Positions 26,196-35,396 of a DNA stretch of 64,000 nucleotides are shown piece by piece; the stretch's first letter is position 1, and each line of letters opens with the position of its first letter. This DNA is from Nocardia grenadensis NBRC 108939. GTDB taxonomy: Bacteria > Actinomycetota > Actinomycetes > Mycobacteriales > Mycobacteriaceae. Below the pieces are notes generated by a model that saw nothing but the letters and a program-made list of their open reading frames with translations, searched no databases and was not told the DNA's origin. The stretch is from the NCBI RefSeq assembly GCF_001613445.1, contig NZ_BDCJ01000001.1, forward strand, positions 1 through 64,000, read 5' to 3'. The position numbers and the translations under genes were made by a program.

Positions 26196-26726
26196 TCAGG
26201 AGGACGGCATTGCGATAGGCGCCGAAACGAGGCCTTTGGATTGCAATCCGTTGTACTGTTCGGTTGCGGCGGCCGCGAGAGCAGGCAGACCGGTGACGGC
26301 GCCGCCGATGGTGCCGCCGAGGAACCCGAGAGCCCCGCCACCCAGAATGCAGCCGCCGACCACGCCGAGCGGTGTCAGCGCTCCCGCGCTCACCAGCATG
26401 GTGAGCGAGCCGCCGGTCACCGCGCCGAGTGGGCAGCCCACGATGATGCCCGCAGCCGTCCCGAATAATTGACCGTCTCCCTTGGCCGCGGCGTATGCGC
26501 CACCTACCGCCGCGACGGCTTTGTCGATCTCCGCGCCGCGGTCCAGCGGAGTGGAAGGTGTCCCGTGATCGCCTGCTGCGTCGATGGAGTCACCGGCGTC
26601 GGATACGACGGCCGGTGCGGCGAGCTCGGTGGGCTCGGTGGGCGTGGCAGACGCCACCCCCACAGTGAATGTCGTGACGGCGAAGACAAGTGTCGCCGCG
26701 GCCGTGAATCGCGTGGTTGTTTTCAT
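26196..26726 (-). CDS. Secreted glycine-rich protein, paralog 2
   Basis: A protein of 176 residues with a signal peptide (MKTTTRFTAAATLVFAVTTF, AxA cleavage near residue 27). The C-terminal glycine-zipper-like domain shares IVGCPLGAVTGGSLT, a second GC pair and GLPALAAAATEQYNGLQ with paralog 1. The N-terminal polar regions differ, so the shared unit is the C-terminal 90 residues. A GAGGAGCT ribosome binding site lies directly upstream of the ATG. The two genes are tandem and 81 bp apart. Confidence 0.78.
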   Translation of the reverse strand: MKTTTRFTAAATLVFAVTTFTVGVASATPTEPTELAAPAVVSDAGDSIDAAGDHGTPSTPLDRGAEIDKAVAAVGGAYAAAKGDGQLFGTAAGIIVGCPLGAVTGGSLTMLVSAGALTPLGVVGGCILGGGALGFLGGTIGGAVTGLPALAAAATEQYNGLQSKGLVSAPIAMPSS

Positions 26727-27057
26727 AGCTCCTCATAAACAGGTCGGGACTTGCCGATGAAAATTGCGGCAAAGCTGGTTCAGGTTCCGAAATGTGGAAC
26801 GATGTGCCCGCAGTGGGTGACAATATGGTTCAGATCACATTCGGCGTGAGCATATTCTGCAGAACAGAATGTGCGGTTTCGCTCGATACGAGGTCTGGCG
26901 CCGAAGGACCCGGAAAATTGCTTTGCTTAGGCAAAGATTCTTTCATCCAGAATCTCAAGTACAGCCAGAAGGAATCTGGATATCGTTGCAATCCCACGCT
27001 ACGAGAGCTCGAGACGACCTCGTTCAGCGCTGGCGAGCCAAAGGAGGCGGATCAACT
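26727..27057. other. Divergent intergenic region
   Basis: About 330 bases between the secreted paralogs and the amidase operon. It is AT-richer than the coding DNA nearby, with no gene recognised. It presumably carries promoters in both directions. Confidence 0.35.
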
Positions 27058-28470
27058 GTGGACCCGTTCATGTCGGCAGTCGAATCAGCTCGGCTCATCC
27101 GCACTCGCGAAGTGAGTCCGGTCGAAGTCGCGGAGTTGTATCTCGACCGCATCGACCGCTTCAACGGCGAACTCAACGCATTCGTCTGGCGCAACGACGA
27201 CCACGTTCTGGCCGCGGCCAGGGCGGCGGAGCAGGCGGTGATCCGGCGAGATGAGTTACCACCCTTCCACGGCGTCCCACTGCCGCTCAAGGACTTGACC
27301 GCAGCTGCCGGTCAACCCGATACCCGCGGCTCGCTCGGTATCTCGAACGAGCCGAAACCGGAGAACGAGCTGGTGGTCGATGCGTTTCTGCGGGCGGGGT
27401 TCAACTTGACGGGCCGGACCAACACCCCCGAACTGGGCGTTATGACCGTCACCGAGAATCGGCGGTACGGAATCACCCGGAATCCGTGGAACCTTCGATA
27501 CTCACCGGCCGGGTCGAGTGGCGGTGCAGCGGCTGCTGTCGCCGCCGGTCTCGCCCCCATTGCCCACGGCAACGACGGCGGCGGATCACTGCGCATGCCG
27601 GCGTCGGCCTGCGGTTTGGTCGGTTTGAAGCCGAGTCGCGCGCGAGTTCCGCAGCGGGTGCAGTCCTGGTGGCTCTACTGCACCACTGACGGCGTGCTGA
27701 CACGAACGGTCCGCGACACTGCGGCTGTCCTCGACTGCATCTCCGAACCGGACCGGCTTTCGTGGTTTCAGGCACCGCGACCCGAGCGGGCTTTCGTCGA
27801 CGAGATCGGCCGGGAGTCCGGCAGGTTGCGGATCGGCCTGCTGCTCGATGCGCCGACGGGGCAACCGGTGGATCCACAGTGCGCGGTGGCGACGATACAG
27901 GCGGCGCGCCTGCTCGAGGGATACGGGCACATCGTCGAGCCGGTAGCTCCAGAGCTGTTCAGCGGCAATGCGATCCGCGCATACGTCGAAACAGTTATTC
28001 CGGCTTCGCTCTATACCTACCCTTTCGAAGATCCGGATCTCGCCGAACCATATAACCGGCACCGATGGCTGCAGGCCCAGCGAACACATGCCGGTGAATA
28101 CGCACAGGCCGCGAGGATCCTTGAGATCGAATCGAGAACTGTTGTCGCGCAATGGAAACGGGACTTCGACGTTCTACTCACGCCCACCATGGCGTGCACA
28201 CCCCCGCTTGCGGGAACCATCGTCGACGAGGCAAACCGATATCCCGACGAAGCGCGGCCGAGCGCCCTGGGGATGGTTGCGTTCACGACTGTTGCGAGCA
28301 TCAGCGGACTACCGGCCATCAGCTTGCCGGTCCATCTCGGTCCGGACGGACTACCGGTGGGAGTGCAGCTCATCGGGTCGCCGTTCGATGAGTCCACCCT
28401 ATTGCGCCTGGCAAGCGCCCTCGAACGTGACGTCGCCTGGACGACTCGTATTCCGGAGAACTTCCGGTGA
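27058..28470 (+). CDS. Amidase (amidase-signature family)
   Basis: A protein of 470 residues. The Ser-cisSer-Lys triad of amidase-signature enzymes is intact: Lys78 in PLPLKDL, Ser153 in PAGSSGG and Ser177 in GNDGGGSLRMPASACGLVGLKPS. It hydrolyses an amide to the acid and ammonia. GTG 27058 follows an AAGGAGG ribosome binding site by 8-10 nt. It is the first gene of a unit with a sugar-type ABC importer (24-bp gap, then overlaps), so the imported compound may be, or yield, its amide substrate. Confidence 0.88.
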   Translation: MDPFMSAVESARLIRTREVSPVEVAELYLDRIDRFNGELNAFVWRNDDHVLAAARAAEQAVIRRDELPPFHGVPLPLKDLTAAAGQPDTRGSLGISNEPKPENELVVDAFLRAGFNLTGRTNTPELGVMTVTENRRYGITRNPWNLRYSPAGSSGGAAAAVAAGLAPIAHGNDGGGSLRMPASACGLVGLKPSRARVPQRVQSWWLYCTTDGVLTRTVRDTAAVLDCISEPDRLSWFQAPRPERAFVDEIGRESGRLRIGLLLDAPTGQPVDPQCAVATIQAARLLEGYGHIVEPVAPELFSGNAIRAYVETVIPASLYTYPFEDPDLAEPYNRHRWLQAQRTHAGEYAQAARILEIESRTVVAQWKRDFDVLLTPTMACTPPLAGTIVDEANRYPDEARPSALGMVAFTTVASISGLPAISLPVHLGPDGLPVGVQLIGSPFDESTLLRLASALERDVAWTTRIPENFR

Positions 28471-28494
28471 ATCAGGCTTTGGAGGCATCAGAAA

Positions 28495-29667
28495 ATGAAG
28501 TGGATCACCCCCGGCCGGACCGCGCTGACCGGTATCGCCCTCGCCTTGACACTGCTTGTGTCGTGCGCCTCCGAAGGAGGCGGCCGCGCGGATCCGGCAA
28601 GTGCAGGTACTGATCCCGGGCTCGTCGCCGAGGCTACAGCGGCGACCGAAGCCGCCTACCGAGGTTCCTCCACGGAGCCCCCGGCCACCGCGCCGGCGCC
28701 GGCTGTCGACAAGGAGATATGGATCATCTCCGCCTTTCAGCAGGTACATGCCCTGGCTTACCAATCCGAACAACTTGTGGAAGCCGGCGCGGCGATCGGC
28801 TGGACCACGCGAGTGTGCGACGGCCGCAACAACGTCAACGGCGGGTGGTCGGAATGTATCCGCCAAGCGACCGCAGCGGGAGCCGAAGGCATCGTCCTGG
28901 TCTCCGTCGACTGCGCTCCTGTCCGACAAGCACTGATCGAAGCACGCCGGGCGAACGTGAAGATCGCATCTTTCAGCGGTTTCGACTGCGATGACCCCAC
29001 TCAGGGCGCAAGTACTCCACTGTTCGACGCTCCCGCCAGCTACCTCGCCGGTGGTGGTTCGATCGCGGACCTCTACACCCGACTCGGTGAGCTGCGCGCC
29101 GACATCGTCATCTCGAAGACCGGAGGTTCCGCGAAGGTCCTGCACGTCGCCTTCCAGGACGTGGCATTCGGGACTTATCTCGCCGACGGCTTCAGAAAGC
29201 GGATGGAGAAATGTGGCGGTTGCACGATCGTGGACACCGTGTCCATAGTGCCGCCGGACGTCCCCAACATTCGGCAGCGGTTCGAGACAGCGCTGGCGAG
29301 ACATCCTGAAGCCAGTGTCGTCGCGGTCGATGTCGACTACTTTTTCGTCGCCGGGATCCAGCAGGCTCTCGTCACCTCCGGCCGCCCGGACTTGCTGGTG
29401 CTGGGCAGCGAGTGCCAACGTAACGATCTCGACTACGTCCGCAGCGGGCAGGGCGAGCAACTCTGTGTCGGCGTGTCCAGCGGCTACCGGTCCTACGCGT
29501 CGATCGATTCGCTCAACCGAGTGTTCAACGGTGCGGCAGCCGTCCCGGCGGGCGTAGGCATGCAGATCGTGGACGCTGACAACAACTTGCCCGCTCCCGG
29601 CTCGGAATATGTGGGAACGATCGACTTCTCGAGTCACTACAAGCAGGCATGGGGACGATCGCGATGA
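28495..29667 (+). CDS. ABC importer substrate-binding lipoprotein (sugar-binding type)
   Basis: A protein of 390 residues. The N-terminal signal ends in a lipobox (LTLLVSC, Cys about 22), so it is an outer-leaflet lipoprotein. After a Ser/Pro/Ala-rich linker comes a type I periplasmic binding fold (EIWIISAFQQVHALAYQSEQLVEAGAAIGW, AGAEGIVLVSVD, PDLLVLGSECQ). Four cysteines (TRVCDG, SECIRQ, VDCAPV, GFDCDD) may form disulfides. It is translationally coupled to the ATPase gene by ATGA. The ligand is unknown; the neighbouring amidase suggests an amide or its parent compound. Confidence 0.85.
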   Translation: MKWITPGRTALTGIALALTLLVSCASEGGGRADPASAGTDPGLVAEATAATEAAYRGSSTEPPATAPAPAVDKEIWIISAFQQVHALAYQSEQLVEAGAAIGWTTRVCDGRNNVNGGWSECIRQATAAGAEGIVLVSVDCAPVRQALIEARRANVKIASFSGFDCDDPTQGASTPLFDAPASYLAGGGSIADLYTRLGELRADIVISKTGGSAKVLHVAFQDVAFGTYLADGFRKRMEKCGGCTIVDTVSIVPPDVPNIRQRFETALARHPEASVVAVDVDYFFVAGIQQALVTSGRPDLLVLGSECQRNDLDYVRSGQGEQLCVGVSSGYRSYASIDSLNRVFNGAAAVPAGVGMQIVDADNNLPAPGSEYVGTIDFSSHYKQAWGRSR

Positions 29668-31226
29668 CCGTTGTCGAGCAGAGTGAAGTCAGAGAATTCG
29701 GGCCGCCTGCGGTCGAACTGCGGAGTGTCAGCAAGACCTTCGGCGGTGTGCGCGTCCTCCGCAGCATCGATTTCGAGGTTGCCCGGGGAACGGTGCACGC
29801 ACTTCTCGGCGGCAACGGTTCCGGCAAATCGACGACCCTGAAAATCCTTGCGGGTGTCCATCAAGCCGATCGTGGCGGAACCATTGGACTGAATGGTCAT
29901 CTGCACGCGTGGAACGCATACAGTCCGGCGGTCGGGAAATCAGCTGGCCTGCGGTTTGTCCACCAAGATCTCGGTCTTGTGCCGGATCTCACGGTCAGCG
30001 AGAACTTCGCACTGGAATCCGGCTATCCGCGCCGGCTCGGGCCGGCGATCGCTTGGAGCGCGCTCCATCGAAGCACCGCAGAACAACTCGCGCATATCGG
30101 GCCCGATATCGATCCTCGCAAACTCGTGCGTGAGCTGCGCCCGAGCGACCGGACCCTCGTTGCCATCGCGCGTGCACTCCGCAATACCGACACCGGGGAA
30201 ACCGTGACATTGGTCCTCGACGAACCCACGGCGAGCCTTCCCAATCATGAAGTCGACCTGTTGTTGCAGGCGGTCGAGCAGCTGCGGGCGCGGGGGCAGA
30301 CGGTGATCTATGTCAGCCACCGATTGCCCGAGGTCCTGCGCCTGGCCGATCGGGTGACCGTACTGCGCGACGGCGCAATAGTCGCCACGGCCGATGCCCA
30401 CGCCGATCTCGATGAAGCCGCGCTGATCGAGTTCATGACCGGCTCCGCGCCTCGACCGCAGACGCGTGACAAGACGCCGGCCACCAGGGGACCGGTGTTG
30501 CTGGCGGTGCGCGACCTCGCCGCCGGCCCGCTCGAATCGGTGAGCTTCGAGGTGCATCGAGGTGAGATCCTCGGTGTGGCAGGACTGCTCGGCTCCGGCC
30601 GGTCAACCTTGCTGCGTACCCTGTTCGGTGCGCGTGTGATCGACGGCGGAAGGATCGAGGTCGATGGTGCGCCTGTGAGATTCGGCAGCACCGGTGATGC
30701 CATCCGCGCCGGATTCGCCTTCGTGCCCGAAGACCGGGCCCGTGATGCGGCGTTCCTCGAGCAGTCGGTGGTCGCCAACCTCTCGATATCGATCGTCAGT
30801 CGATATTGGCGAATCTGGCGCATGGCCCATGGCCTAGAGCGTCGAGAGGCCGGCGATTTGATGACCGAGTTCGACGTCCGGGCCGCCGGGCCGGACACGG
30901 CTTTGGCAACACTGTCAGGCGGTAATCAGCAGAAGGTCGTCATAGCTCGATGGATCCGGCTACGACCGAAAGTGCTCCTGCTCGACGAGCCGACTCAGGG
31001 CGTGGACGTCACGGCTCGCGCCGAGATCCACGCGGCCATTCGATCGCATGTTCGCGACGGCGCCAACGCCGCGATTGTCGTGTCGTCGGATTTCGCGGAG
31101 CTGGCGGCGCTCTGTGACCGCGTCATTGTGGTGACGGGTGGCCGGATCCGAACCGAGCTGGCTGCCTCCGAGGTAACCGAGGGGCGGCTCTCCGTGCTCT
31201 CACATGCAGTCCCAGAAGGAGAATAG
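29664..31226 (+). CDS. ABC importer ATPase, two-domain (RbsA type)
   Basis: About 520 residues with two ABC domains, as in ribose/xylose importers. Domain 1 has Walker A GGNGSGKST and Walker B TLVLDEPTASL. Domain 2 has the degenerate Walker A GLLGSGRST, the signature LSGGNQQKV and Walker B KVLLLDEPTQGVDV. The signature of domain 1 (LRPSDRTLVAIARAL) is atypical. ATG 29664 overlaps the stop of the binding-protein gene; ATG 29649 is an upstream alternative. Located between the binding protein and the permease. Confidence 0.9.
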   Translation: MTVVEQSEVREFGPPAVELRSVSKTFGGVRVLRSIDFEVARGTVHALLGGNGSGKSTTLKILAGVHQADRGGTIGLNGHLHAWNAYSPAVGKSAGLRFVHQDLGLVPDLTVSENFALESGYPRRLGPAIAWSALHRSTAEQLAHIGPDIDPRKLVRELRPSDRTLVAIARALRNTDTGETVTLVLDEPTASLPNHEVDLLLQAVEQLRARGQTVIYVSHRLPEVLRLADRVTVLRDGAIVATADAHADLDEAALIEFMTGSAPRPQTRDKTPATRGPVLLAVRDLAAGPLESVSFEVHRGEILGVAGLLGSGRSTLLRTLFGARVIDGGRIEVDGAPVRFGSTGDAIRAGFAFVPEDRARDAAFLEQSVVANLSISIVSRYWRIWRMAHGLERREAGDLMTEFDVRAAGPDTALATLSGGNQQKVVIARWIRLRPKVLLLDEPTQGVDVTARAEIHAAIRSHVRDGANAAIVVSSDFAELAALCDRVIVVTGGRIRTELAASEVTEGRLSVLSHAVPEGE

Positions 31227-31228
31227 CT

Positions 31229-32269
31229 GTGATTCCTACTGACCAGGCCATTGCCGCCACGCCGGCGGCCGCATCGGATTCGGCCGTTGTGAGCCGGAAG
31301 TTCTCCGGATGGCCTCGCCTTCTTCAGCGGTACGGACTGCTGCTCCTACTCGTCGCGATGGCCTTTATGTTCGCCGTTCTCCCCGAATCCGGTGCGGCGT
31401 TTCGGAGTGAAGCCAACCTGCGGGCGCTCGTGGCGAACCAAGCCGTAGGGCTGGTGGTAGCACTCGCACTGCTGTTCCCTATGGCCGCGGGATTCCTCGA
31501 CTTCTCCGTCGGTGCCGTGACCGCGACCACCAGTGTCGCCGCCGCGGCGGCGATGGCGCACTTCGGTCTCCCGCCCCTGGTGGCCATCTGTATCGCTTTG
31601 CTCGGCGGAGTGGCCGTCGGCGGGTTCATAGGTCTGTTGGTCGCGAAGTTCGAGATGAATCCCTTCATCGCGACGCTCGGGATGGCCACGCTGCTCGGCG
31701 GCGTGATCCTCGCCTACACCGATGGTCTGCAGATCACCAATGGGATTTCCCCCCAGGTCACTGCCCTTGGTTCGGGGACGTGGTTCGGGCTTCCGAGGAT
31801 CGTGGTCGTGGCCGCGGCGATTGCCTTCGGGGTGTGGTTCGTCATGGAACACACACCGCTCGGGCGCTATCTTTTCGCTGTCGGTTCCAACTCGAACGCG
31901 GCTCGACTCACCGGCATCAATGTCGTGAAGGTCAAGTTCATCTCCTTTGCCCTGTCCGGTCTCGTCGCCGGCGCTGCGGGGGCTCTCCTGCTCGCCCGAC
32001 AGGGTTCGGCGACGTCCGACTCGGGAATGAGCATGTTGTTTCCCGCGTTGACGGCCGTTCTACTCAGCACGATCGTCGTTTACCTCGGGAGGCCGTCTGT
32101 ACTGGGGACAGTCATCGGCGTGCTGTTTCTGGCGGTCAGCGTCAGCGGACTGACCTTGATCGGGGCACCGGCGTGGGTGGGCCAATTCTTCAACGGGGCC
32201 GCTCTGCTGGTTGCCGTCGGCGTGTCGAGCGTCGGGAACATCAGCCGGTCGAGGGCGCGCGCTGGTTGA
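31229..32269 (+). CDS. ABC importer permease (RbsC type)
   Basis: A protein of 346 residues with eight to ten membrane helices. It contains the family motif NSNAARLTGINVVKVKFISFALSG, the cytoplasmic loop that contacts the ATPase. A GTG start follows AGAAGGAG by 7 nt, 2 nt after the ATPase stop. A single permease gene implies a homodimer. It completes the binding protein-ATPase-permease importer. Confidence 0.9.
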   Translation: MIPTDQAIAATPAAASDSAVVSRKFSGWPRLLQRYGLLLLLVAMAFMFAVLPESGAAFRSEANLRALVANQAVGLVVALALLFPMAAGFLDFSVGAVTATTSVAAAAAMAHFGLPPLVAICIALLGGVAVGGFIGLLVAKFEMNPFIATLGMATLLGGVILAYTDGLQITNGISPQVTALGSGTWFGLPRIVVVAAAIAFGVWFVMEHTPLGRYLFAVGSNSNAARLTGINVVKVKFISFALSGLVAGAAGALLLARQGSATSDSGMSMLFPALTAVLLSTIVVYLGRPSVLGTVIGVLFLAVSVSGLTLIGAPAWVGQFFNGAALLVAVGVSSVGNISRSRARAG

Positions 32270-32354
32270 GTCGACGAACGCGTCGAGTCGACCAGTACGT
32301 GCTGTCCTGTTGCCGAGTGCGGCCTTGTCCGGAGGCGGGCTCGATCGAGTCCGC

Positions 32355-33131
32355 TCAGCCCTTTATGAAGTCGGCCTGAATCGCTTTCACGGCGAGCGCA
32401 AGTGTCGACACGATCGCGGGAAGTTTCTCCGGGTCGTAGCGAACGCTCGGCATGGAAACGGACACGCCGGCCAAGGCGTGACCGTCATCGGAACGGATGA
32501 GGCTTCCGATCGCGGTAACTCCACGCTCGGACACATCCTTATTGACAACGAAGCCGTTCTTTCGGATCTGGTTCAGGGTACGGCGCAGTTGCGACAGGTC
32601 GGGCCGGTCGTCGTCGGGCTGGCCCGACTTGTAGCCGTCGGAATAGACCTGCTGCAATTCCTCGTCGGACAATTCGGCGAGCAAGAGCAGGCCTCCTGTG
32701 ATCTTGTGGGCGCGAAAGACCATGCCTTCGCGGGTCCCGACCCGCAATGCTCGCGGACTTTCCACACTGGCGATGAACCGCGCCGTACTGCCGGTGCGGA
32801 TGATGAGATTGGCCGACTCTCCCAGGACATCGACCAACCGACGGAGATGCGGGAGGGCCGCCGTGCGTAGCTGCGAGGTCTGGGATTGCGAATGTGCAGC
32901 CAACTCGAGTACCGGACCGGCTCGGTAGCAGCGGTTCTCACTTTGTACCGCGAAATCGCGATAGACCAGCATCGCGAGGAGGCGGTGCGCAGTCGATCTG
33001 GCCACGCCCAGTCGGTCGGCGATCTGCGACACAGTGACTTCGCCCTCCAGCTGCAACATGACGGCGATGTGGAGGGCATGATCGACGCTGGTGATCGCGT
33101 ACGACGGCTGTTTCTTGAGAGGGCCCGCCAT
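32355..33131 (-). CDS. IclR family regulator
   Basis: A protein of 258 residues. The N-terminal winged helix is VSQIADRLGVARSTAHRLLAMLVYRDFAVQSE and the C-terminal effector domain includes GLLLLAELSDEELQQVY and KNGFVVNKDVSERGVTAIGSLI. It is convergent with the importer permease and probably controls the amidase-importer unit or the downstream FAD oxidoreductase. A palindrome 56 bp beyond its start is a candidate operator. Confidence 0.88.
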   Translation of the reverse strand: MAGPLKKQPSYAITSVDHALHIAVMLQLEGEVTVSQIADRLGVARSTAHRLLAMLVYRDFAVQSENRCYRAGPVLELAAHSQSQTSQLRTAALPHLRRLVDVLGESANLIIRTGSTARFIASVESPRALRVGTREGMVFRAHKITGGLLLLAELSDEELQQVYSDGYKSGQPDDDRPDLSQLRRTLNQIRKNGFVVNKDVSERGVTAIGSLIRSDDGHALAGVSVSMPSVRYDPEKLPAIVSTLALAVKAIQADFIKG

Positions 33132-33186
33132 TGTTACTCCGATCTTCTGCAGTCCAGAATACGCTGTTTCTTTATCACGGGGTCGG

Positions 33187-33198
33187 GCACGATCGTGC
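33187..33198. promoter_or_regulatory. Perfect 12-bp palindrome, candidate IclR operator
   Basis: gcacgatcgtgc lies 56 bp upstream of the IclR start codon in the divergent promoter region. Confidence 0.35.
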
Positions 33199-33687
33199 GA
33201 GACCGCCGATAAGGCTTGATGGAGTTCTATGACCGACCTTGTTCAAGCATCCGCTCCTGGCCGTCACCTGGACCGGCTCGTATCGGCGCACGCCGAATTC
33301 GGTGTTGTACCGCGTTCCCGGACAAGAGTCGATGAACCCGCTGCGGCGGCGATCGGTGACCATATGCCGATAGTAGAGAAAGCCGTCGGACCTCCCGGCG
33401 ACACCATCCACCGAAATGGAACCGAGCAGACCAAGGTTCCAGAACTGGGAGTTGTGGCATCTCGACGACAGCCGGCAGCGGCGACAGCGCAATGCTCGAT
33501 CCTATGCGCGGAATTCGCACAACTCGTGCGTGTTCGGCACGACTGTGCTGGCACCGGCCGGCGGCCATCACTACTCCCGCTCACCCCGCCGGAATCTGTA
33601 TATGCCGCTACCGAGCCAATGGGATACCGGTTCCCCGTCGAGGGAATCGTCTCGCGGTGAACTACCGAAGAATAGAAGGAAACCAGA
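33199..33687. other. No convincing gene; possible decayed coding DNA
   Basis: About 490 bases upstream of the FAD oxidoreductase. One open frame (33229-33660) has a weak ribosome binding site and no recognisable domain, and alternative frames look equally arbitrary. I regard it as leader or decayed sequence. Confidence 0.35.
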
Positions 33688-34809
33688 ATGCCTCATATCG
33701 TTGTCATCGGCGGCGGATTTGCCGGTGTATGGAGCGCAGCCTCGGCAGCGCAGGTTCGGCACTCCACCGGTGCCGACCTGAGGATTACCCTGATCGCGCC
33801 CCAACGCGATCTGGTGCTGCGCCCTCGGCTGTACGAAGCAGACCCGAGCCGGGCCACGGTGGCGCTCGACCGCATATTGAAACCGATCGGCGTCGACCAT
33901 GTCCGCGCGAGCGTTCGCCGGATCGACGTCGCGCGACGCCGGGTGACCACTGACGATGGTCGCGACATCGACTACGAACGTCTTGTGTTGGCTGCCGGCA
34001 GCCGCCTGATTCGGCCGGAGCTACCCGGTGCGGATCGATTGTTCGATATCGACACCTTGGGCGGGGCTCAGCGTCTGCAGGCCCACCTGCGGAAACGGTC
34101 AGGGTTTCACGCGACCGTGGTCGGCTCCGGATTCACCGGCTTGGAGCTCGCGACCGAACTCGCATCCAGGGGCCGAGTCCTGCTGGTCGACCGGGCTACC
34201 GAAGTCGGCCCGGAGCTCGGCGCGGGCCCGCGGCCGCAGATTCTGACGGCGCTCGACGAGCTGGGTATCGTTTGCCGGCTCGGCGTCACGGTCACCGAGG
34301 TCGGCGACGGCTTCGCCGAACTGTCCGACGGCTCGCGGATCGACACCGACGCGGTAGTGTGGACCGCCGGCTTGCAGGCCAGCCCACTCACCCTGCAGAT
34401 CCCAGGTCCTCGGGATCAGCTGGGTAGGTTGCAGGTGGATGAGTGGCTCCGGGTCACCGAGGATGTCTTCGCTGCGGGTGATACGGCCGCAGCTCGAATC
34501 GATCCGGATCACTCGACGGTGCAGAGTTGTCAATACGCAGTGCCTCTCGGCAAAACCGCCGGCCACAACGCTGCCGCCGACCTTCTCGGCCTCGCGGCCT
34601 TGCCTTTCGCACCGGACCCTTATGTGACCTGTCTCGACCTGGGTGCCGCCGGCGCATTGCTGACAGACGGCTGGGACCGTCGAGTACAGGCGTCCGGCTC
34701 CGAAGGGAAGAAAATCAAAAAGTACATCATGCAACTGATTCACCCACCGGTCGATGACGCCGACGCCATATTCACTGCGGCCCGGGAAATTCGAGGACGC
34801 GATGTATAA
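33688..34809 (+). CDS. FAD-dependent NAD(P)H oxidoreductase (NDH-2-like)
   Basis: A protein of 373 residues. FAD-binding is IVVIGGGFAGVWSAASAA at the N-terminus, NAD(P)-binding ATVVGSGFTGLELATELA near residue 140, and the second FAD motif VFAAGDTAAA near 260. It is shorter than the NDH-2-like gene at 18.9 kb and diverged from it. The C-terminus IKKYIMQLIHPPVDDADAI is a family feature. An AGAAGGAAACC ribosome binding site precedes the ATG. It may reduce a quinone or serve as the reductase of an oxygenase; no partner is adjacent. Confidence 0.85.
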   Translation: MPHIVVIGGGFAGVWSAASAAQVRHSTGADLRITLIAPQRDLVLRPRLYEADPSRATVALDRILKPIGVDHVRASVRRIDVARRRVTTDDGRDIDYERLVLAAGSRLIRPELPGADRLFDIDTLGGAQRLQAHLRKRSGFHATVVGSGFTGLELATELASRGRVLLVDRATEVGPELGAGPRPQILTALDELGIVCRLGVTVTEVGDGFAELSDGSRIDTDAVVWTAGLQASPLTLQIPGPRDQLGRLQVDEWLRVTEDVFAAGDTAAARIDPDHSTVQSCQYAVPLGKTAGHNAAADLLGLAALPFAPDPYVTCLDLGAAGALLTDGWDRRVQASGSEGKKIKKYIMQLIHPPVDDADAIFTAAREIRGRDV

Positions 34810-34883
34810 GCGGTCCGAGACCGCGTGAACGGATATCGCCTCCGAGCGGAGCGGTGAATCCTGCGGCTCACCCGGATCGCCCA

Positions 34884-34923
34884 CTTTCCGAGCTGATCCG
34901 CCGCTGCGGATCAGCTCGGAAAG
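34884..34923. terminator. Perfect 18-bp inverted repeat with a 4-nt loop
   Basis: The arm at 34884-34901 (ctttccgagctgatccgc) is exactly complementary to 34906-34923, with loop cgct. It lies 75 nt after the FAD oxidoreductase stop. With no T-run it fits the U-less terminators of actinobacteria, but the perfection and length also suggest a mobile or recombination element. Confidence 0.6.
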
Positions 34924-35039
34924 CAGCTTGCGGAAGTAGCGGCCGGTTGAGCAGCGACCGGGCGCGGGTATGTCGCGATGCCGAGTTGCGCGCTTTCGCG
35001 GGACGCTCCGATTCCGGCTGTCCGACGCGTACATGCCCG

Positions 35040-35313
35040 GGGGCCTGCTGATCGTCGCCACGGCCGAATCGATCGGTATGGCCGACAAGGCGGTCACGGT
35101 GACCAGCGAGTACCATGCTCCGCGGGAATTGCCCGGGGTCGGCTCGCTGACCCCGGGGCCGGCTACCCGGCAATTCGACTTTTCCGGCCTTCACGAGCAC
35201 AGCCGCGGCCTGGAACTTTCGCCGACCGAGGCGTTCGCCGCGCGACCGGTCACCCTTCTCGGCTCGGAGGAGGCGGGCGGGCCTCGGCAGCAGCGAGGGA
35301 CCCCCACTGAACA
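35040..35313 (+). pseudogene. Internally deleted NDH-2-like gene copy
   Basis: LIVATAESIGMADKAVTVTSEYHAPREL and GLHEHSRGLEL match residues 86-145 of the intact gene at 18.9-20.3 kb. They are followed directly by AFAARPVTLLGSEEA, matching the last 20 residues of that gene. The FAD-binding start and the whole NAD domain are missing. Similarity continues into the 3' flank (gagcggcgcacaggttg, compare 20296-20312), so this is a decayed segmental duplicate rather than an independent gene. Confidence 0.8.
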
Positions 35314-35396
35314 CAGGGCATTGCCGAGCGGCGCACAGGTTGTTCCCAGGTTCGGCGGGAAAGGTGGACAAGGAAACCAGTACGAGGAGGTTCCCC

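Noticed and set aside
33229..33660. Open frame of 143 codons upstream of the FAD oxidoreductase
   Set aside because: It has a weak ribosome binding site, no recognisable domain and a composition like the other frames. Not called as a gene.
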